A DNA stretch of 64,000 nucleotides from Rhizobiaceae bacterium (GCA_017640615.1 JAEPQK010000003.1:551744-615743); one strand, 5' to 3'. Positions 45,794 through 55,373 are shown, numbered from the stretch's first letter. Translations and numbers: made by a program. Notes: generated by a model not told the origin, from the sequence alone.

Positions 45794-46663
45794 TCAGCGC
45801 CAGCTGCCTTCACGCCACATGACCGAAAGCGCGGTGCGGTAGTCGGGGAACTGGAGCTCATAGCCGGAGGCGCGGAGCTTGGCGTTCGAGACCTTGCGGC
45901 TATCGGCATAGAAGGAACGCGCCATGGGCGACATGTCCGCCTCTTCGAACGGGATTTCGGGCGGCGGCTCGACACCCAGCAACTCTGCGGCATAGGCGAT
46001 CACATCCTGCGGCGGGGCGGGTTCGTTGTCGGCCAGATTGAACGTGCCGTCGGTGCCTTGCATAGCCAGATGCCTAGCTGCCGACGCGATATCGGCGACA
46101 TGGATGCGGCTAAAAAGCTGGCCCTGCTTGACGATGCGGTGAGCCTTGCCCTCTTTCAGCTTTGTGAAGGCGTTGCGCCCCGGCCCGTAAATGCCGGCAA
46201 GCCGTAGAACCGCAACCGAGATGCCGGATGCTTCGCCGGCGCTTAGCCATGCGCGCTCGGCCTCGATGCGTGCGATGCCGCGTTTGGAAGTTGCAAGGCA
46301 GGCGCTCTCCTCGTCCACCCATGCGCCGTCATGATTGCCATAGACGCCGACCGTTGAGAGATAGCCGACCCATTGTAGCTTGGGCATGGCCTCCGCCAGC
46401 GGGCCCTCGAGCAGGTTCAGAAACGGGTCACCGCCGTTGCCGGGCGCGGCGGAATGGAGCAAATGCGTCGCCTGGGCCATTTCGCGTAGAAGTGCCTCGG
46501 GAAACGTTGTGCCATCGAATTGCAGCGGGGCAATGCCTGCAGCTTCCAGCGCGCCGAACTTGCTCTGATCGCGGGTTGTGCCCGAAATCGCCTCTGCTTC
46601 GCCGGCAATCAGGCGTGCGAAGGTTTGGGCCGAATAGCCCGCTCCGATCATAAGCCAGCGCAT
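45794..46663 (-). CDS. NAD-dependent epimerase/dehydratase family protein (YeeZ-like)
   Basis: A 289-residue extended-SDR-like protein: 'MRWLMIGAGYSAQTFARLI' nucleotide-binding start, 'VGYLSTVGVYGNHDGAWVDE' and 'RLAGIYGPGRNAF'. The catalytic YxxxK is not clear, as in YeeZ-type proteins, so it may not be a classic dehydrogenase. Its ATG overlaps the queG stop by the shared base (ATGA), indicating co-translation. Function unknown. Confidence 0.82.
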   Translation of the reverse strand: MRWLMIGAGYSAQTFARLIAGEAEAISGTTRDQSKFGALEAAGIAPLQFDGTTFPEALLREMAQATHLLHSAAPGNGGDPFLNLLEGPLAEAMPKLQWVGYLSTVGVYGNHDGAWVDEESACLATSKRGIARIEAERAWLSAGEASGISVAVLRLAGIYGPGRNAFTKLKEGKAHRIVKQGQLFSRIHVADIASAARHLAMQGTDGTFNLADNEPAPPQDVIAYAAELLGVEPPPEIPFEEADMSPMARSFYADSRKVSNAKLRASGYELQFPDYRTALSVMWREGSWR

Positions 46664-47829
46664 CAGTCCGCTGCCTCCAATGCCAGGTTCCATTCTGCTT
46701 TGACTTGGGCATCGCCCTCCTGTGCAAGCGCTTTGCGCGCCCGCTTCGCCGCCTCCGAAGGCCGGAGTTGTGCCAAAGCCCAGATCGCTGCGCCGCGCAC
46801 CACAGGTTCGGGGTCGGCGAGCAGGGCTTCGCACCGCGGAACCAGGGTCTTGAGCCCGGAATTTCCGGCGGCGATCAGCGCGTTGCGCACGAAACGGTCG
46901 CGGCCGATACGTTTGATCGGCGAGCCCGAAAACAGGCTGCGGAAGCCAGCATCGTTCAGCTCAAGTAATTCGGCAATCGCAGGCGCGTTGAGGTCTTCGC
47001 GTGCCCTGAGCTTCGCCTCGCTGGCGCTCTGCGCAAACTTGTTCCAGGGGCAAACGGCCAGACAATCGTCGCAGCCATAGATGCGGTTGCCTATCGCCTG
47101 CCGAAACTCATGCGGGATCGGGCCTTTGTGCTCGATGGTGAGGTAGGAAATGCAGCGGCGCGCGTCGAGCTGGTAGGGCGCGGGAAAGGCGTCCGTCGGG
47201 CAGATGTCGAGGCAGGCGCGGCAGGAGCCGCAGCTGTCCGCCTCATGTCTGTCTGCTTCAAGTTCGGCGGTCGTGAAGATCGCGCCGAGAAAGAGCCAGG
47301 AGCCGAAGTCGCGGCTCACCAGATTGGTGTGTTTGCCCTGCCAGCCGAGCCCGGCCGCCGCCGCCAGCGGCTTTTCCATCACCGGCGCAGTGTCTACGAA
47401 CACTTTCACATCCGCGCCGGAACGCGCTGCGAAACGCGCTGCGATTTCCTTCAGCCGGCCCTTGATGACGTCGTGATAGTCCCGGTTGCGCGCATAGACC
47501 GAAATCGTCGCCCGGTCCTTCTGCGCAAGCGTGACCAGCGGGTCGGTCTCGGGCCCGTAATTCATGCCGAGCAGGACGACGCTGCGCACCTCGGGCCAGA
47601 GCGCCTGCGGATGCGAACGCCGTTCCGCGGTCTCTTCCATCCAGCCCATTGTGCCGTGCCGGCCGTCTTCCAGGAACGCGGCCAGCTTGGCGGAAATGTC
47701 GGGCAGTTCGGCGGGGGAGGCGACGCCGAACGCGTCGAACCCCGCCTGCCGCGCGGCAGCCTCCGCGAATGCGCGCAGCTTCGCCGGGTCGCGGGTCAGG
47801 CCGTCTTTTGCCAGAGGGGTCGTATTCAT
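46663..47829 (-). CDS. queG: Epoxyqueuosine reductase
   Basis: A 388-residue enzyme for the last step of queuosine tRNA modification, using cobalamin and two 4Fe-4S clusters. Seen: 'GFDAFGVASPAELP', 'GKHTNLVSRDFGSWLFLGAI', the Fe-S motifs 'DSCGSCRACLDICPTDAF' and 'CDDCLAVCPWNKFAQ', and a C-terminal HEAT-like region. ATG 47829 is the usual start; the frame is open to 47889. Followed by the YeeZ-like gene with an ATGA overlap. Confidence 0.95.
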   Translation of the reverse strand: MNTTPLAKDGLTRDPAKLRAFAEAAARQAGFDAFGVASPAELPDISAKLAAFLEDGRHGTMGWMEETAERRSHPQALWPEVRSVVLLGMNYGPETDPLVTLAQKDRATISVYARNRDYHDVIKGRLKEIAARFAARSGADVKVFVDTAPVMEKPLAAAAGLGWQGKHTNLVSRDFGSWLFLGAIFTTAELEADRHEADSCGSCRACLDICPTDAFPAPYQLDARRCISYLTIEHKGPIPHEFRQAIGNRIYGCDDCLAVCPWNKFAQSASEAKLRAREDLNAPAIAELLELNDAGFRSLFSGSPIKRIGRDRFVRNALIAAGNSGLKTLVPRCEALLADPEPVVRGAAIWALAQLRPSEAAKRARKALAQEGDAQVKAEWNLALEAAD

Positions 47830-47869
47830 GCCGTGCTCCGGGCGCGATTTGAGCACAGATGGCCTGCGA

Positions 47870-48559
47870 TCAGAAATCGAGGTCCGCATAATGTGAAACG
47901 GGCGAAAGCCCGCGCACGCGGTCGGCCAGCAGCGGCCGGAACGAAGGCCGCGACTTCATGCGCTGGTACCAGTCGCGGGCAGCACTATGCGCGCTCCAGT
48001 CGATCTCACCGAGATAGTCGAGCACCGAAAGCGCCGCCGCCGCCGAAAGGTCGGCATAGGTCAGGCGCGGCCCGGCCAGCCAGTTACGCGTTCCAGCCAG
48101 ATAGTTGGTGTATTTCATATGCTGGCGGATATTGGCGCGCGCGGCGCGGATCACGCCGGCATCGGGCGCCCCGCCCGAGCCCTCGCTCATCAGCGGCTTG
48201 AGCACGCGCTCCTTCACCAGATGGCGCAGCACGTCCTGCTCGGCCTTGCCGAGATACCAGTCGGTCAAGCGGCGGATTTCGGCGCGCTCGAACGGGTCTT
48301 CGGCAAACAGCCGCTTGTCGCGTTTGAATGCCCCCCGGGTCTCATCGACATATTCGGCAATCACCGGCGCGCCGACGATCGGCACATCGCCTTCGGCCAG
48401 AAGCACAGGCACTGTGCCGGCGGGATTGAGCGACAGAAATTCGGGCCTGCGTTGCCAAGTTCGCTCCTCGATCAGAGACAGCTCCTCGCCATATTCGGCG
48501 AAGCTGAGGCGGACAAAGCGGGAAGACGCGGACAGCGGAAAATGAAAAAGCGTAAGCAT
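47870..48559 (-). CDS. Glutathione S-transferase family protein
   Basis: A 229-residue GST. The thioredoxin-like N-terminal domain has 'LTLFHFPLSASSRFVRLSFAEYG', with Ser/Arg where the catalytic residue lies, and 'NPAGTVPVLL' containing the cis-Pro. The C-terminal helical domain has 'WLAGPRLTYADLSAAAALSVLDYLG'. ATG 48559 gives normal length; the frame is open to 48808. Substrate unknown. Confidence 0.9.
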   Translation of the reverse strand: MLTLFHFPLSASSRFVRLSFAEYGEELSLIEERTWQRRPEFLSLNPAGTVPVLLAEGDVPIVGAPVIAEYVDETRGAFKRDKRLFAEDPFERAEIRRLTDWYLGKAEQDVLRHLVKERVLKPLMSEGSGGAPDAGVIRAARANIRQHMKYTNYLAGTRNWLAGPRLTYADLSAAAALSVLDYLGEIDWSAHSAARDWYQRMKSRPSFRPLLADRVRGLSPVSHYADLDF

Positions 48560-48703
48560 GAACACCGATGGGCCAGGCCTCTGGCCTTTTGGCTTTGGGG
48601 CGGCTAAGTCACGGCGGCCCTTTCCCGCAGCCTTACGGGAAGCTGGCCACGGTGCGGAGCTATAGGGCGCACCGGCTGCCCTGACAAGCTGCGAGGAGAC
48701 TTC

Positions 48704-49510
48704 ATGGCAAGCCAGACGATCGTCGACGCGCTTCTGCTCGGCATTCTGGAAGGATTGACGGAGTTCATTCCCGTCTCCTCCACCGGGCATATCCTGCTGG
48801 CCGGCCATTTCCTCGGTTTCGAATCAACCGGCAAGGCCTTCGAGGTGCTGATCCAGCTGGGCGCGATTCTGGCGATCCTGAGCGTCTATTTCGCGCGGCT
48901 GTGGTCGATGCTCGTGACGCTGCCCTCAGACCGTGGCACGCAATATTTCGTCGGCGGTATTCTGCTCGCCTTTCTGCCAGCGGCGGTGATCGGCTATCTG
49001 GCGCATGACTTCATCAAGACGGTGCTTTTCGAAACGCCAGCGCTGATATGCACCACGCTCGTTCTGGGCGGCATCGTGCTTCTGTGGGTCGACCGCTGGG
49101 CGCTTAACCCGCGTTATGACGACGTCACCAAATATCCCTGGAAGGTCTATCTCGGCATTGGCCTGTTCCAGTGTCTGGCGATGATCCCCGGTACCTCGCG
49201 TTCAGGCTCGACGATTGTCGGTGCTCTGCTTCTGGGCACCGACAAGCGCTCAGCTGCCGAGTTCTCATTCTTTCTGGCCATGCCCACAATGGTTGGCGCA
49301 TTTGCGCTCGATCTGTTCAAGAACATGGACATTCTGACCGCCGCCGACCTGCCCATCATCGCGACCGGCTTCGTCGCCGCCTTCGTGGTCGCGGTTTTCG
49401 TCGTGCGGGGCCTGCTCAACTTCGTTTCGAAGCGGGGCTATGCGCTGTTTGGCTGGTGGCGCATAGCAGTCGGCCTCGCAGGCTTCGCCGCGCTGGCTGT
49501 TTGGGGTTAG
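48704..49510 (+). CDS. uppP: Undecaprenyl-diphosphate phosphatase
   Basis: A 268-residue membrane protein that recycles undecaprenyl diphosphate for cell-wall synthesis. It has the conserved '[20 protein letters not shown]' (Glu-rich motif) in the first 30 residues and the '[18 protein letters not shown]' motif with the catalytic Arg region. About eight hydrophobic segments. ATG 48704 with GGAGAC before it. Divergent from the GST gene. Confidence 0.96.
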   Translation: MASQTIVDALLLGILEGLTEFIPVSSTGHILLAGHFLGFESTGKAFEVLIQLGAILAILSVYFARLWSMLVTLPSDRGTQYFVGGILLAFLPAAVIGYLAHDFIKTVLFETPALICTTLVLGGIVLLWVDRWALNPRYDDVTKYPWKVYLGIGLFQCLAMIPGTSRSGSTIVGALLLGTDKRSAAEFSFFLAMPTMVGAFALDLFKNMDILTAADLPIIATGFVAAFVVAVFVVRGLLNFVSKRGYALFGWWRIAVGLAGFAALAVWG

Positions 49511-49542
49511 GTAAATACTGGTTCAGTTGGGCGGAGGGCTCA

Positions 49543-50244
49543 ATGCGCCGTCGCGGTCTCGTCTCGCTGGCTGTATTTGTTGTTTTGGGGGCAGCTGCGT
49601 TCGGCCTCTATCGATATATGTGGCCAGTATACTCCTGGAACCAGAAGCTCACCGTAGCGGTCGAGGCTGGAGGTCAAGCCTACGTGAGCTCGAGCATCAC
49701 CCAAGTTACAGTTCGATACCAGCCGCAACTGTTACCTCAAATCGGCGTCGCAACCCGAACCATTCGTGGAGAAGCCGTTGCCTTGAGGTTACCCGGCGAC
49801 CGCTACCTTTTTGCGCTCCTTTCGGGGTCGGACAACCCGGCCTCTCATGCACAATTCGTCGCCGCGAATGTGTTTTCGGACTTGCCTCACGATCCAAACG
49901 CCGGCCCCAGGGAAAGCATATCCGCTGCGCTCGTAGATCTAAACGAAGTTTCCCGCTTACTCCCGGCCGATCTCTATCCAATGTTCGTTACATTTGACGA
50001 ACTCTCCGATCCGTTGACCGTTCGACAGATCGATCCGCTTAACTTGGAAGCCGAGTTTGGAGCAGGCGTCCGGCTCCTTAGCGTTACACTTGCAACTAGT
50101 GACGAGCCAGCAAGCAACGGGACAATCAAATCGATATTGCCCTGGTTGGGTGACTTTCCGGAGCCCAGCCTTGATCCGACAGGCGACTATCGGGACGCAA
50201 CTCTCGCCGACAAACTACAACACGGAGATTTCTTGCGAGACTGA
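49543..50244 (+). CDS. Membrane-anchored or exported protein of unknown function
   Basis: A 233-residue protein with an N-terminal hydrophobic segment (~5-26) and no lipobox. After it comes 'YSWNQKLTVAVEAGGQAYV', a beta-rich domain that may lie in the periplasm. No named domain recognised; I think similar proteins occur in other Rhizobiales. ATG 49543 has a GGCGGAGGG region upstream. Its codon use is more A/T-rich than that of uppP before it, so recent arrival is possible. Confidence 0.65.
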   Translation: MRRRGLVSLAVFVVLGAAAFGLYRYMWPVYSWNQKLTVAVEAGGQAYVSSSITQVTVRYQPQLLPQIGVATRTIRGEAVALRLPGDRYLFALLSGSDNPASHAQFVAANVFSDLPHDPNAGPRESISAALVDLNEVSRLLPADLYPMFVTFDELSDPLTVRQIDPLNLEAEFGAGVRLLSVTLATSDEPASNGTIKSILPWLGDFPEPSLDPTGDYRDATLADKLQHGDFLRD

Positions 50245-50262
50245 CCGGTTCCAGAAGGTGTT

Positions 50263-51033
50263 TTAGCCCATCAACGCCATCAGTCCGCGCCGCACAAGAT
50301 CGAGCGCGAGCAGAGTCACCACGATGCGGAACCATAGCCGGAAGCGCTCCTCCGGCATCTTGTCGAGGAGCCGTGAGCCGGAGATGGTGCCGAGATAGCC
50401 GGCGGCGATCATGGCCGCGACCAGCGGCAGCCAGCTTGCAAACGCAAATCCCGCTACAGTGAAGGCGACCACTTTCAGCGCATGCTGCACGGTCATGCCG
50501 GCCGCATGCGTTGCGATCAGCGCTTTGCGGTCGTCGGGAAGGATCTGCGCGAAAAACGCGGACAAGAGCGGCCCGGTGGCACCGAAGAACATGTTGGCCA
50601 ACGCGATGATGCCGCTGCCGATCGCCAGTCCGGCCTCGCGCAGATTTTCGATGCCCGGAATCTTCGTCCAGGTGATCGCAACGATGAAAAGGCCAAGCGC
50701 CAGTTTGAGCACTGCGTCGGGCAGCTGGATCACAAGCAGCGCGCCGACGGCGGCGCCCGCCAGGCTGCCGATCATGAACGGCACCGTGATCGAATAGCGG
50801 ATGTGTTCGCGCTGGTGCCAGGCGCGGCCGGTGTTAGAGCCGAGCTGCACGGCACCATGCACGGGGATGAGCGCCGAGACAGGCAGAAAGGCGCCGAGCA
50901 GCGCCAGCATCGCCACGCCGCCGCCGAGCCCGAAAGCGGCGGTGAATGCCGATGTAAAAAACGAGGCGGCAATCAACAGCGCCGCGACAGACCCCGAAAG
51001 CGCGTCGGGCAGCAGCGCCGTCAGCGCCTCCAA
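50263..51033 (-). CDS. TSUP family permease (TauE/SafE-like)
   Basis: A 256-residue membrane protein with about 7-8 hydrophobic helices. 'SFFTSAFTAAFGLGGGVAML' at ~25-44 and the repeated half 'GIIALANMFFGATGPLLSAFF' are the internal-repeat motifs of the sulphite/organosulphonate exporter family. The substrate is not known. Followed upstream on the same strand, 6 bases away, by the NDUFA9-like gene, whose stop comes just before this start. Confidence 0.88.
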   Translation of the reverse strand: MEALTALLPDALSGSVAALLIAASFFTSAFTAAFGLGGGVAMLALLGAFLPVSALIPVHGAVQLGSNTGRAWHQREHIRYSITVPFMIGSLAGAAVGALLVIQLPDAVLKLALGLFIVAITWTKIPGIENLREAGLAIGSGIIALANMFFGATGPLLSAFFAQILPDDRKALIATHAAGMTVQHALKVVAFTVAGFAFASWLPLVAAMIAAGYLGTISGSRLLDKMPEERFRLWFRIVVTLLALDLVRRGLMALMG

Positions 51034-51039
51034 GCGGCT

Positions 51040-52014
51040 TTAGCCTTCCACCTTGCGGGTGAACTGGCCCGCCGGCCGGTAGGTCCAGAGATAAGTCGGC
51101 AATATCGCTTCCAGCGTGCGCGGCTTGATTCCGAGCCCCTCGATGGTGCGGCCGTCCTTGATAGCTTCCGCCGAGACCACATTGTCGGTCTCAAGCAGCT
51201 TTACCTGATCGCGGGTGAGAAGCGGATTGGGCAGGAGGCCGAGGATCGACGCCTGCAGCCGCGCGACCGGCCAGGGCACATTGACCAGAAGCCGCTTGCG
51301 GTCGATCACCTCAAGCATCTCCTCCATGCATTCGCGGAAGGTCAGAACCGCCGGACCGCCGAGCTCGACGATGCGCTTGCCTTCAACAGCGCCATCGACA
51401 TGACGTGCGATCGCCTCTGCGACATCGCCGACATAGACCGGCTGGAATTTCGTGTGCCCGCCGCCGATCAGCGGCAGGAACGGGCTGAACCGCGCCATAT
51501 TGGCGAAGCGGTTGAAGAAATGATCTTCGGGCCCGAACATGATAGAAGGCCGCACGATCAGGGCGTCGCGCACGGTCTCGTGCACAGCCTGTTCGCCCAG
51601 CGCCTTGGTGCGCGCGTAGTCGGCTTCGCTTTCAAGGTCCGCACCGATCGCCGACACATGGGTCAGCTTCGTGCCCGCTGCCCGGGCGGCTTCCGCCACT
51701 GACCGAGCACCGAAATCCTGCACCGAATCGAAGGTCTGCTTGCCGCTTTCGAACAGGATCGCGACGAGGTTGATCACATGGTCGGCGCCCTGCACGGCGC
51801 GATCAATCGACCAGCGGGCGCGCAGATTTGCCTGCACGGGCTGTATTTGCCCGACATTGCCGAGATAGGTGACGTGGTGGGCGAGGTCCGGCCGGCGCAC
51901 GGCAACGCGCACACGGTAGCCGCGCCGGGCCAGCGTCTGCACCAGATGCCGGCCGAGAAAGCCCGAACCGCCGAAAACGGTGACCAGCTTGGGTTTCGGG
52001 GAAATCGTCGTCAT
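51040..52014 (-). CDS. Complex I NDUFA9 subunit family protein (atypical SDR)
   Basis: A 324-residue protein with 'KLVTVFGGSGFLGRHLVQTLARRG' nucleotide-binding start, 'HVSAIGADLESEADYARTKALGE' and 'IVRPSIMFGPEDHFFNRFANMA', the usual pattern of the alphaproteobacterial homologues of the mitochondrial complex I subunit NDUFA9. In bacteria it may be associated with complex I or act in lipid or quinone metabolism. It precedes the TSUP gene by 6 bases. Confidence 0.9.
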   Translation of the reverse strand: MTTISPKPKLVTVFGGSGFLGRHLVQTLARRGYRVRVAVRRPDLAHHVTYLGNVGQIQPVQANLRARWSIDRAVQGADHVINLVAILFESGKQTFDSVQDFGARSVAEAARAAGTKLTHVSAIGADLESEADYARTKALGEQAVHETVRDALIVRPSIMFGPEDHFFNRFANMARFSPFLPLIGGGHTKFQPVYVGDVAEAIARHVDGAVEGKRIVELGGPAVLTFRECMEEMLEVIDRKRLLVNVPWPVARLQASILGLLPNPLLTRDQVKLLETDNVVSAEAIKDGRTIEGLGIKPRTLEAILPTYLWTYRPAGQFTRKVEG

Positions 52015-52118
52015 TGCAGGCTCCGTCCTGTCAGACCCGCTTCATAGTCGTTTTCGCCCGCCGCGCAAAGGGACGCGGCGTCGCGGGACGGCGTTTTCCC
52101 GATGCGCCTCCAGCAAGG

Positions 52119-52520
52119 CTAGGCCATGTTGCAAACCGCGCATTTGCCGCGGATTTCGATTGTCGTCTTGTCAGCGTCAAATGCGTTGTCGCCAGCCCAG
52201 CTTTCAAGCCGCTCGCAAACGATCGCGTCGGCGAATTCCTCTACCTGCCCGCAGCGTTCGCATATTGCGAAGGCGATCAGCTCGTTTTCGCCATGCCGGT
52301 GCTCGCCGGCGCAGGCCACAAACGCGTTCAGGCTTTCCAGACGGTGCACAAGGCCGAGGCTGGTGAGCTTGTCGAGCGCCCGGTAGACCTGCAACGGTGC
52401 CCGAAAGCCGTCGTCGCGCAGACGGTCGAGAATGGTGTAGGCCGAAAGCGGCCCCTCCGCAGCGCGCAACGTGTTGTGCACCAGCGACTGGTTGCGGGTA
52501 AGCGCGGATGCTTCGGTCAT
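52119..52520 (-). CDS. zur: Fur-family zinc uptake regulator
   Basis: A 133-residue regulator with a winged helix at ~1-75 ('LSAYTILDRLRDDGFRAPLQVYRALDKL') and a metal-binding C-terminal half: 'CAGEHRHGENELIAFAICERCG' and 'GKCAVCNMA' provide the paired Cys of the structural zinc site. With zinc it should repress the neighbouring uptake genes. Its ATG overlaps the znuB stop (ATGA), so it is in the znuCB-zur operon and probably autoregulated. Confidence 0.93.
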   Translation of the reverse strand: MTEASALTRNQSLVHNTLRAAEGPLSAYTILDRLRDDGFRAPLQVYRALDKLTSLGLVHRLESLNAFVACAGEHRHGENELIAFAICERCGQVEEFADAIVCERLESWAGDNAFDADKTTIEIRGKCAVCNMA

Positions 52521-53329
52521 GTCTTTTGGCCTCCTTTGAGGGCGCGACTGCCGAACGGCGCCAGACTGATCAGGAATATGACGAGCGCCGCGACCACGAT
52601 GGATGGGCCGGACGGCGTATCGTAATTGAGCGAGCCGAACAGCCCGCCGACGGCTGCCAGAATGCCGACGCCTCCGGCAATCACCGCCATTTGCTCAGGC
52701 GTTGCGGCAAAGCGTCGTGCGGTGGCGGCGGGTATGATCAGCAGCGATGTGATCAGCAATACACCGACAATGCGCATCGCGATCGCAATGACCGCCGCCA
52801 TCAGGAGCATAAACGCGAATTGCGAAACCTGTGGCGACAGCCCCTCGGCTTCGGCGACCTCTTCGCTCACCGTGCCGGCGAGCAGCGGTCGCCACAGATA
52901 GATAAGCGCTCCCAGCACCAGTACGCCGCCGCCATAGACCACAACCAGATCGAGCTTCGACACGGCGAGAATGTCGCCGAATAGAAGCCCCATCAGGTCG
53001 ATGCGCACCCAGCTCATGGCGGCCACCATCACGAGCCCGAGTGCAAGCGTTGAATGCGACAGGATGCCGAGCAGCGAATCGGAAGACAGCGCGCGGCGGC
53101 GCTGCAAGACCACCAGCGCCACTGACACGAGCGCCGCGACCGCGAACACGCCGATCACGATATTGAGGCTGAGCAGCAGCGATACGGCGACGCCGAGCAG
53201 TGCCGAATGAGACATCGTGTCGCCGAAATAGGCCATGCGCCGCCACACGATGAAACAGCCCAGCGGCCCGGCTACTGCGGCAACACCGATACCGGCGAGC
53301 AAGGCGCGGGTGAAGAAATCGTCAAGCAT
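52517..53329 (-). CDS. znuB: Zinc ABC transporter permease
   Basis: A 270-residue permease of the ABC-3 family with about eight hydrophobic helices; conserved 'GPLGCFIVWRRMAYFGDTMSHSALLGVA' region near the N-terminus and 'VGVLLITSLLIIPAATARRF'. It forms the membrane channel with ZnuC and ZnuA. ATG 53329 overlaps the end of znuC by 8 bases; the frame continues upstream in the His-rich end of znuC but is not conserved. Confidence 0.94.
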   Translation of the reverse strand: MLDDFFTRALLAGIGVAAVAGPLGCFIVWRRMAYFGDTMSHSALLGVAVSLLLSLNIVIGVFAVAALVSVALVVLQRRRALSSDSLLGILSHSTLALGLVMVAAMSWVRIDLMGLLFGDILAVSKLDLVVVYGGGVLVLGALIYLWRPLLAGTVSEEVAEAEGLSPQVSQFAFMLLMAAVIAIAMRIVGVLLITSLLIIPAATARRFAATPEQMAVIAGGVGILAAVGGLFGSLNYDTPSGPSIVVAALVIFLISLAPFGSRALKGGQKT

Positions 53330-54188
53330 GACCACTCCCGCCCGCGCGTTCCCGCGTGGTTGCATGATCGTGACCATGGTCATGATCATGGCGGCCATCC
53401 TCCGGGTGGCAGTGCTCGGTGATCGAACCGTCTGCATGCTTCACGCGCCCGTCCGGCAGATGGGTGTGGTCGTGCTGATGGCGGTAGAACGCCACCGCCT
53501 CCGCGGCTCGTGCACCGAACAGGCTGCGATATTCCTCGCTTGCGGCAACATTTTCCGGCGTGCCGGAGCAGCAGACATGGCCGTTGAGGCAGATGACGGT
53601 GTCGGTTGCAGCCATCACGACATGCAGATCGTGCGATATCAGCAGCACGCCGCAGCCGACACGGTCGCGGATTGCGCCGATCAGCTCATACATCGCCACT
53701 TCGCCGTTAAAATCGACGCCCTGCACAGGCTCGTCCAGAACCAGAAGGTCGGGTTCCTGCGCAATCGCGCGGGCAAGCAGCACACGTTGAAACTCGCCGC
53801 CTGAAAGGTCGTGAACCTGCGCGTTTTCCAGATGCGCAACGCCAGCCGCTGTAAGCGATGTGACAATTCGATCGCGTTGCGTCGGGCCGGTGAGCCGCAT
53901 CAGCCGGCCGACAGAGAGTGGCAGCGAGCGATCGATCGCCAGCCGTTGCGGTACATAACCAACGCGCAGCGCGGTGCGTTGTTCAACCGAGCCTGCGTCG
54001 GGTTTCAGAATGCCGGTCGCCATCCGAGCGGTCGTGCTCTTGCCCGATCCGTTGGGTCCGATCAGTGTTACGATTTCTCCCGGCCGGATCGACAAGTCCA
54101 CACCGCGCACAAGCCAGCGCCCATTACGGAAAATGCCGGCGCCGGAAAGCGAGACAAGGGGTTCGGAGGGGCGGCTGGCGTCAAGCAT
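53322..54188 (-). CDS. znuC: Zinc ABC transporter ATP-binding protein
   Basis: A 288-residue ABC ATPase: Walker A 'LIGPNGSGKSTTARMATG', signature 'LSGGEFQRVLLARA', Walker B 'LLVLDEPVQGVD' and 'SHDLHVVM'. The C-terminal ~50 residues are His-rich ('HCHPEDGRHDHDHGHDH'), which may sense or buffer zinc; ZnuC proteins of alphaproteobacteria often have this tail. Divergent from znuA across a region with two operator-like palindromes. Confidence 0.94.
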   Translation of the reverse strand: MLDASRPSEPLVSLSGAGIFRNGRWLVRGVDLSIRPGEIVTLIGPNGSGKSTTARMATGILKPDAGSVEQRTALRVGYVPQRLAIDRSLPLSVGRLMRLTGPTQRDRIVTSLTAAGVAHLENAQVHDLSGGEFQRVLLARAIAQEPDLLVLDEPVQGVDFNGEVAMYELIGAIRDRVGCGVLLISHDLHVVMAATDTVICLNGHVCCSGTPENVAASEEYRSLFGARAAEAVAFYRHQHDHTHLPDGRVKHADGSITEHCHPEDGRHDHDHGHDHATTRERAGGSGHA

Positions 54189-54251
54189 GGGCAGTTATCG
54201 TTCGTGCGGATCGGCGATTTCGTCCGAGGGGTTGTACATGGCTATGCCACA

Positions 54252-54289
54252 CGTTATAGCGTAACGCAATTGAGCGTAATGTTATTACG
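54252..54289. promoter_or_regulatory. Two Zur-box-like palindromes between znuC and znuA
   Basis: CGTTA-N5-TAACG at 54252-54266 and CGTAAT-GTT-ATTACG at 54275-54289 (perfect 6-bp arms), with centres 23 bases apart. AT-rich GTAAT/GTTAT half-sites are in line with Zur boxes of Gram-negative bacteria. Placed between the divergent znuCB-zur and znuA starts, they could let Zur control both directions. Confidence 0.6.
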
Positions 54290-54323
54290 TATTCATGCCG
54301 TCTTGATCACCAATGGAGCTTCC

Positions 54324-55373
54324 ATGTCTCGCTTGCGCCCCTGTTTCCTCGCCGCTGCTTTCGCACTTGTTCCTCTGCCGGCCAGCGCTTTGGATGGCGT
54401 AGTGGCATCCATCAAGCCGATCCACTCGCTGGTCGCCGGCGTTATGGGCGACACGGGCACACCACATCTGCTTGTGCGGGGTGCGGACTCGCCGCACACC
54501 TATGCGCTGCGTCCTTCGGATGCCGCGGCACTCGAATCCTCCAGCGTCGTCTTCTGGGTCGGCCCGGAGATGGAAACATTCCTCGACAGCGCAATCGGCA
54601 CGCTGGGTTCGGGCGCCAAGGTCGTTGAGCTCGGCGAGGCGCATGATCTGATCAAATTGCGCTTCCGGGAAGGCGGCGCCTTCGAGGCCCATGACCATGG
54701 CGACGACGACCATCATCACGACCATGAGGCGGGTCATGACGATCACGCGCATGAAAAGGCCGGTCATGATCATGACCACGAGGAAAAAGAAGCAGCCCAT
54801 GATCATGACGATCATCACCATGATGAGGCGCATGGGGGCCACCATGATGGCGAATTCGACATGCACCTCTGGCTGGACCCGCAAAACGCGGCAGCTCTGG
54901 TTCACGAGATCGCCGAGGCGCTTTCCGAGGTCGATCCTGAAAACGCGGCCGCATATGAGGCGAACGCAGCGGCGCTGCGCGACCGCCTGAGCGACCTGAC
55001 AACCGAACTCACTGCCGAGCTGGAACCGGTGAAGGACAAACCGTTCGTCGTCTTTCACGACGCCTATCGGTATTTCGAAACGCGTTTTGGCCTGAAGGCT
55101 GCTGGGTCGATCACCGTCAACCCTGACGTGATGCCGGGGGCGGAGCGCATGCGCGAGATACAGACCCGGGTGCGCGAACTTGGCGCGACATGTGTGTTCT
55201 CCGAGCCGCAGTTCGAGCCGAAGCTGGTTACGGTCGCAACCGAAGGTACCGGTGCGGGTTCCGGCGTGCTCGATCCGTTGGGCGCGGCGCTCGATGATGG
55301 GCCGGAGCTCTATTTCGAACTGCTGCGCGGCATGGCCTCATCGCTACGCGAATGTCTCTCCCAGGCCGGATAG
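54324..55373 (+). CDS. znuA: Zinc ABC transporter substrate-binding protein with long His-rich loop
   Basis: A 349-residue periplasmic zinc-binding protein. Signal peptide ~1-23 (ending 'ASA'), then 'GVVASIKPIHSLVAGVMGD' and 'HTYALRPSDA' with zinc-ligand His. A very His/Asp/Glu-rich loop runs about residues 116-172. It is followed by 'EFDMHLWLDPQNA' (ligand His) and 'VVFHDAYRYFETRFGLK'. The loop is typical of ZnuA but long; it may capture zinc. The frame is open upstream to 53811 but the ATG 54324 starts the signal peptide. Divergent from znuC. Confidence 0.95.
   Translation: MSRLRPCFLAAAFALVPLPASALDGVVASIKPIHSLVAGVMGDTGTPHLLVRGADSPHTYALRPSDAAALESSSVVFWVGPEMETFLDSAIGTLGSGAKVVELGEAHDLIKLRFREGGAFEAHDHGDDDHHHDHEAGHDDHAHEKAGHDHDHEEKEAAHDHDDHHHDEAHGGHHDGEFDMHLWLDPQNAAALVHEIAEALSEVDPENAAAYEANAAALRDRLSDLTTELTAELEPVKDKPFVVFHDAYRYFETRFGLKAAGSITVNPDVMPGAERMREIQTRVRELGATCVFSEPQFEPKLVTVATEGTGAGSGVLDPLGAALDDGPELYFELLRGMASSLRECLSQAG

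Noticed and set aside
54652..55002. His/Arg-rich minus-strand frame within znuA
   Set aside because: Produced by the repetitive His codons (CAT/CAC) of the znuA metal loop on the other strand.
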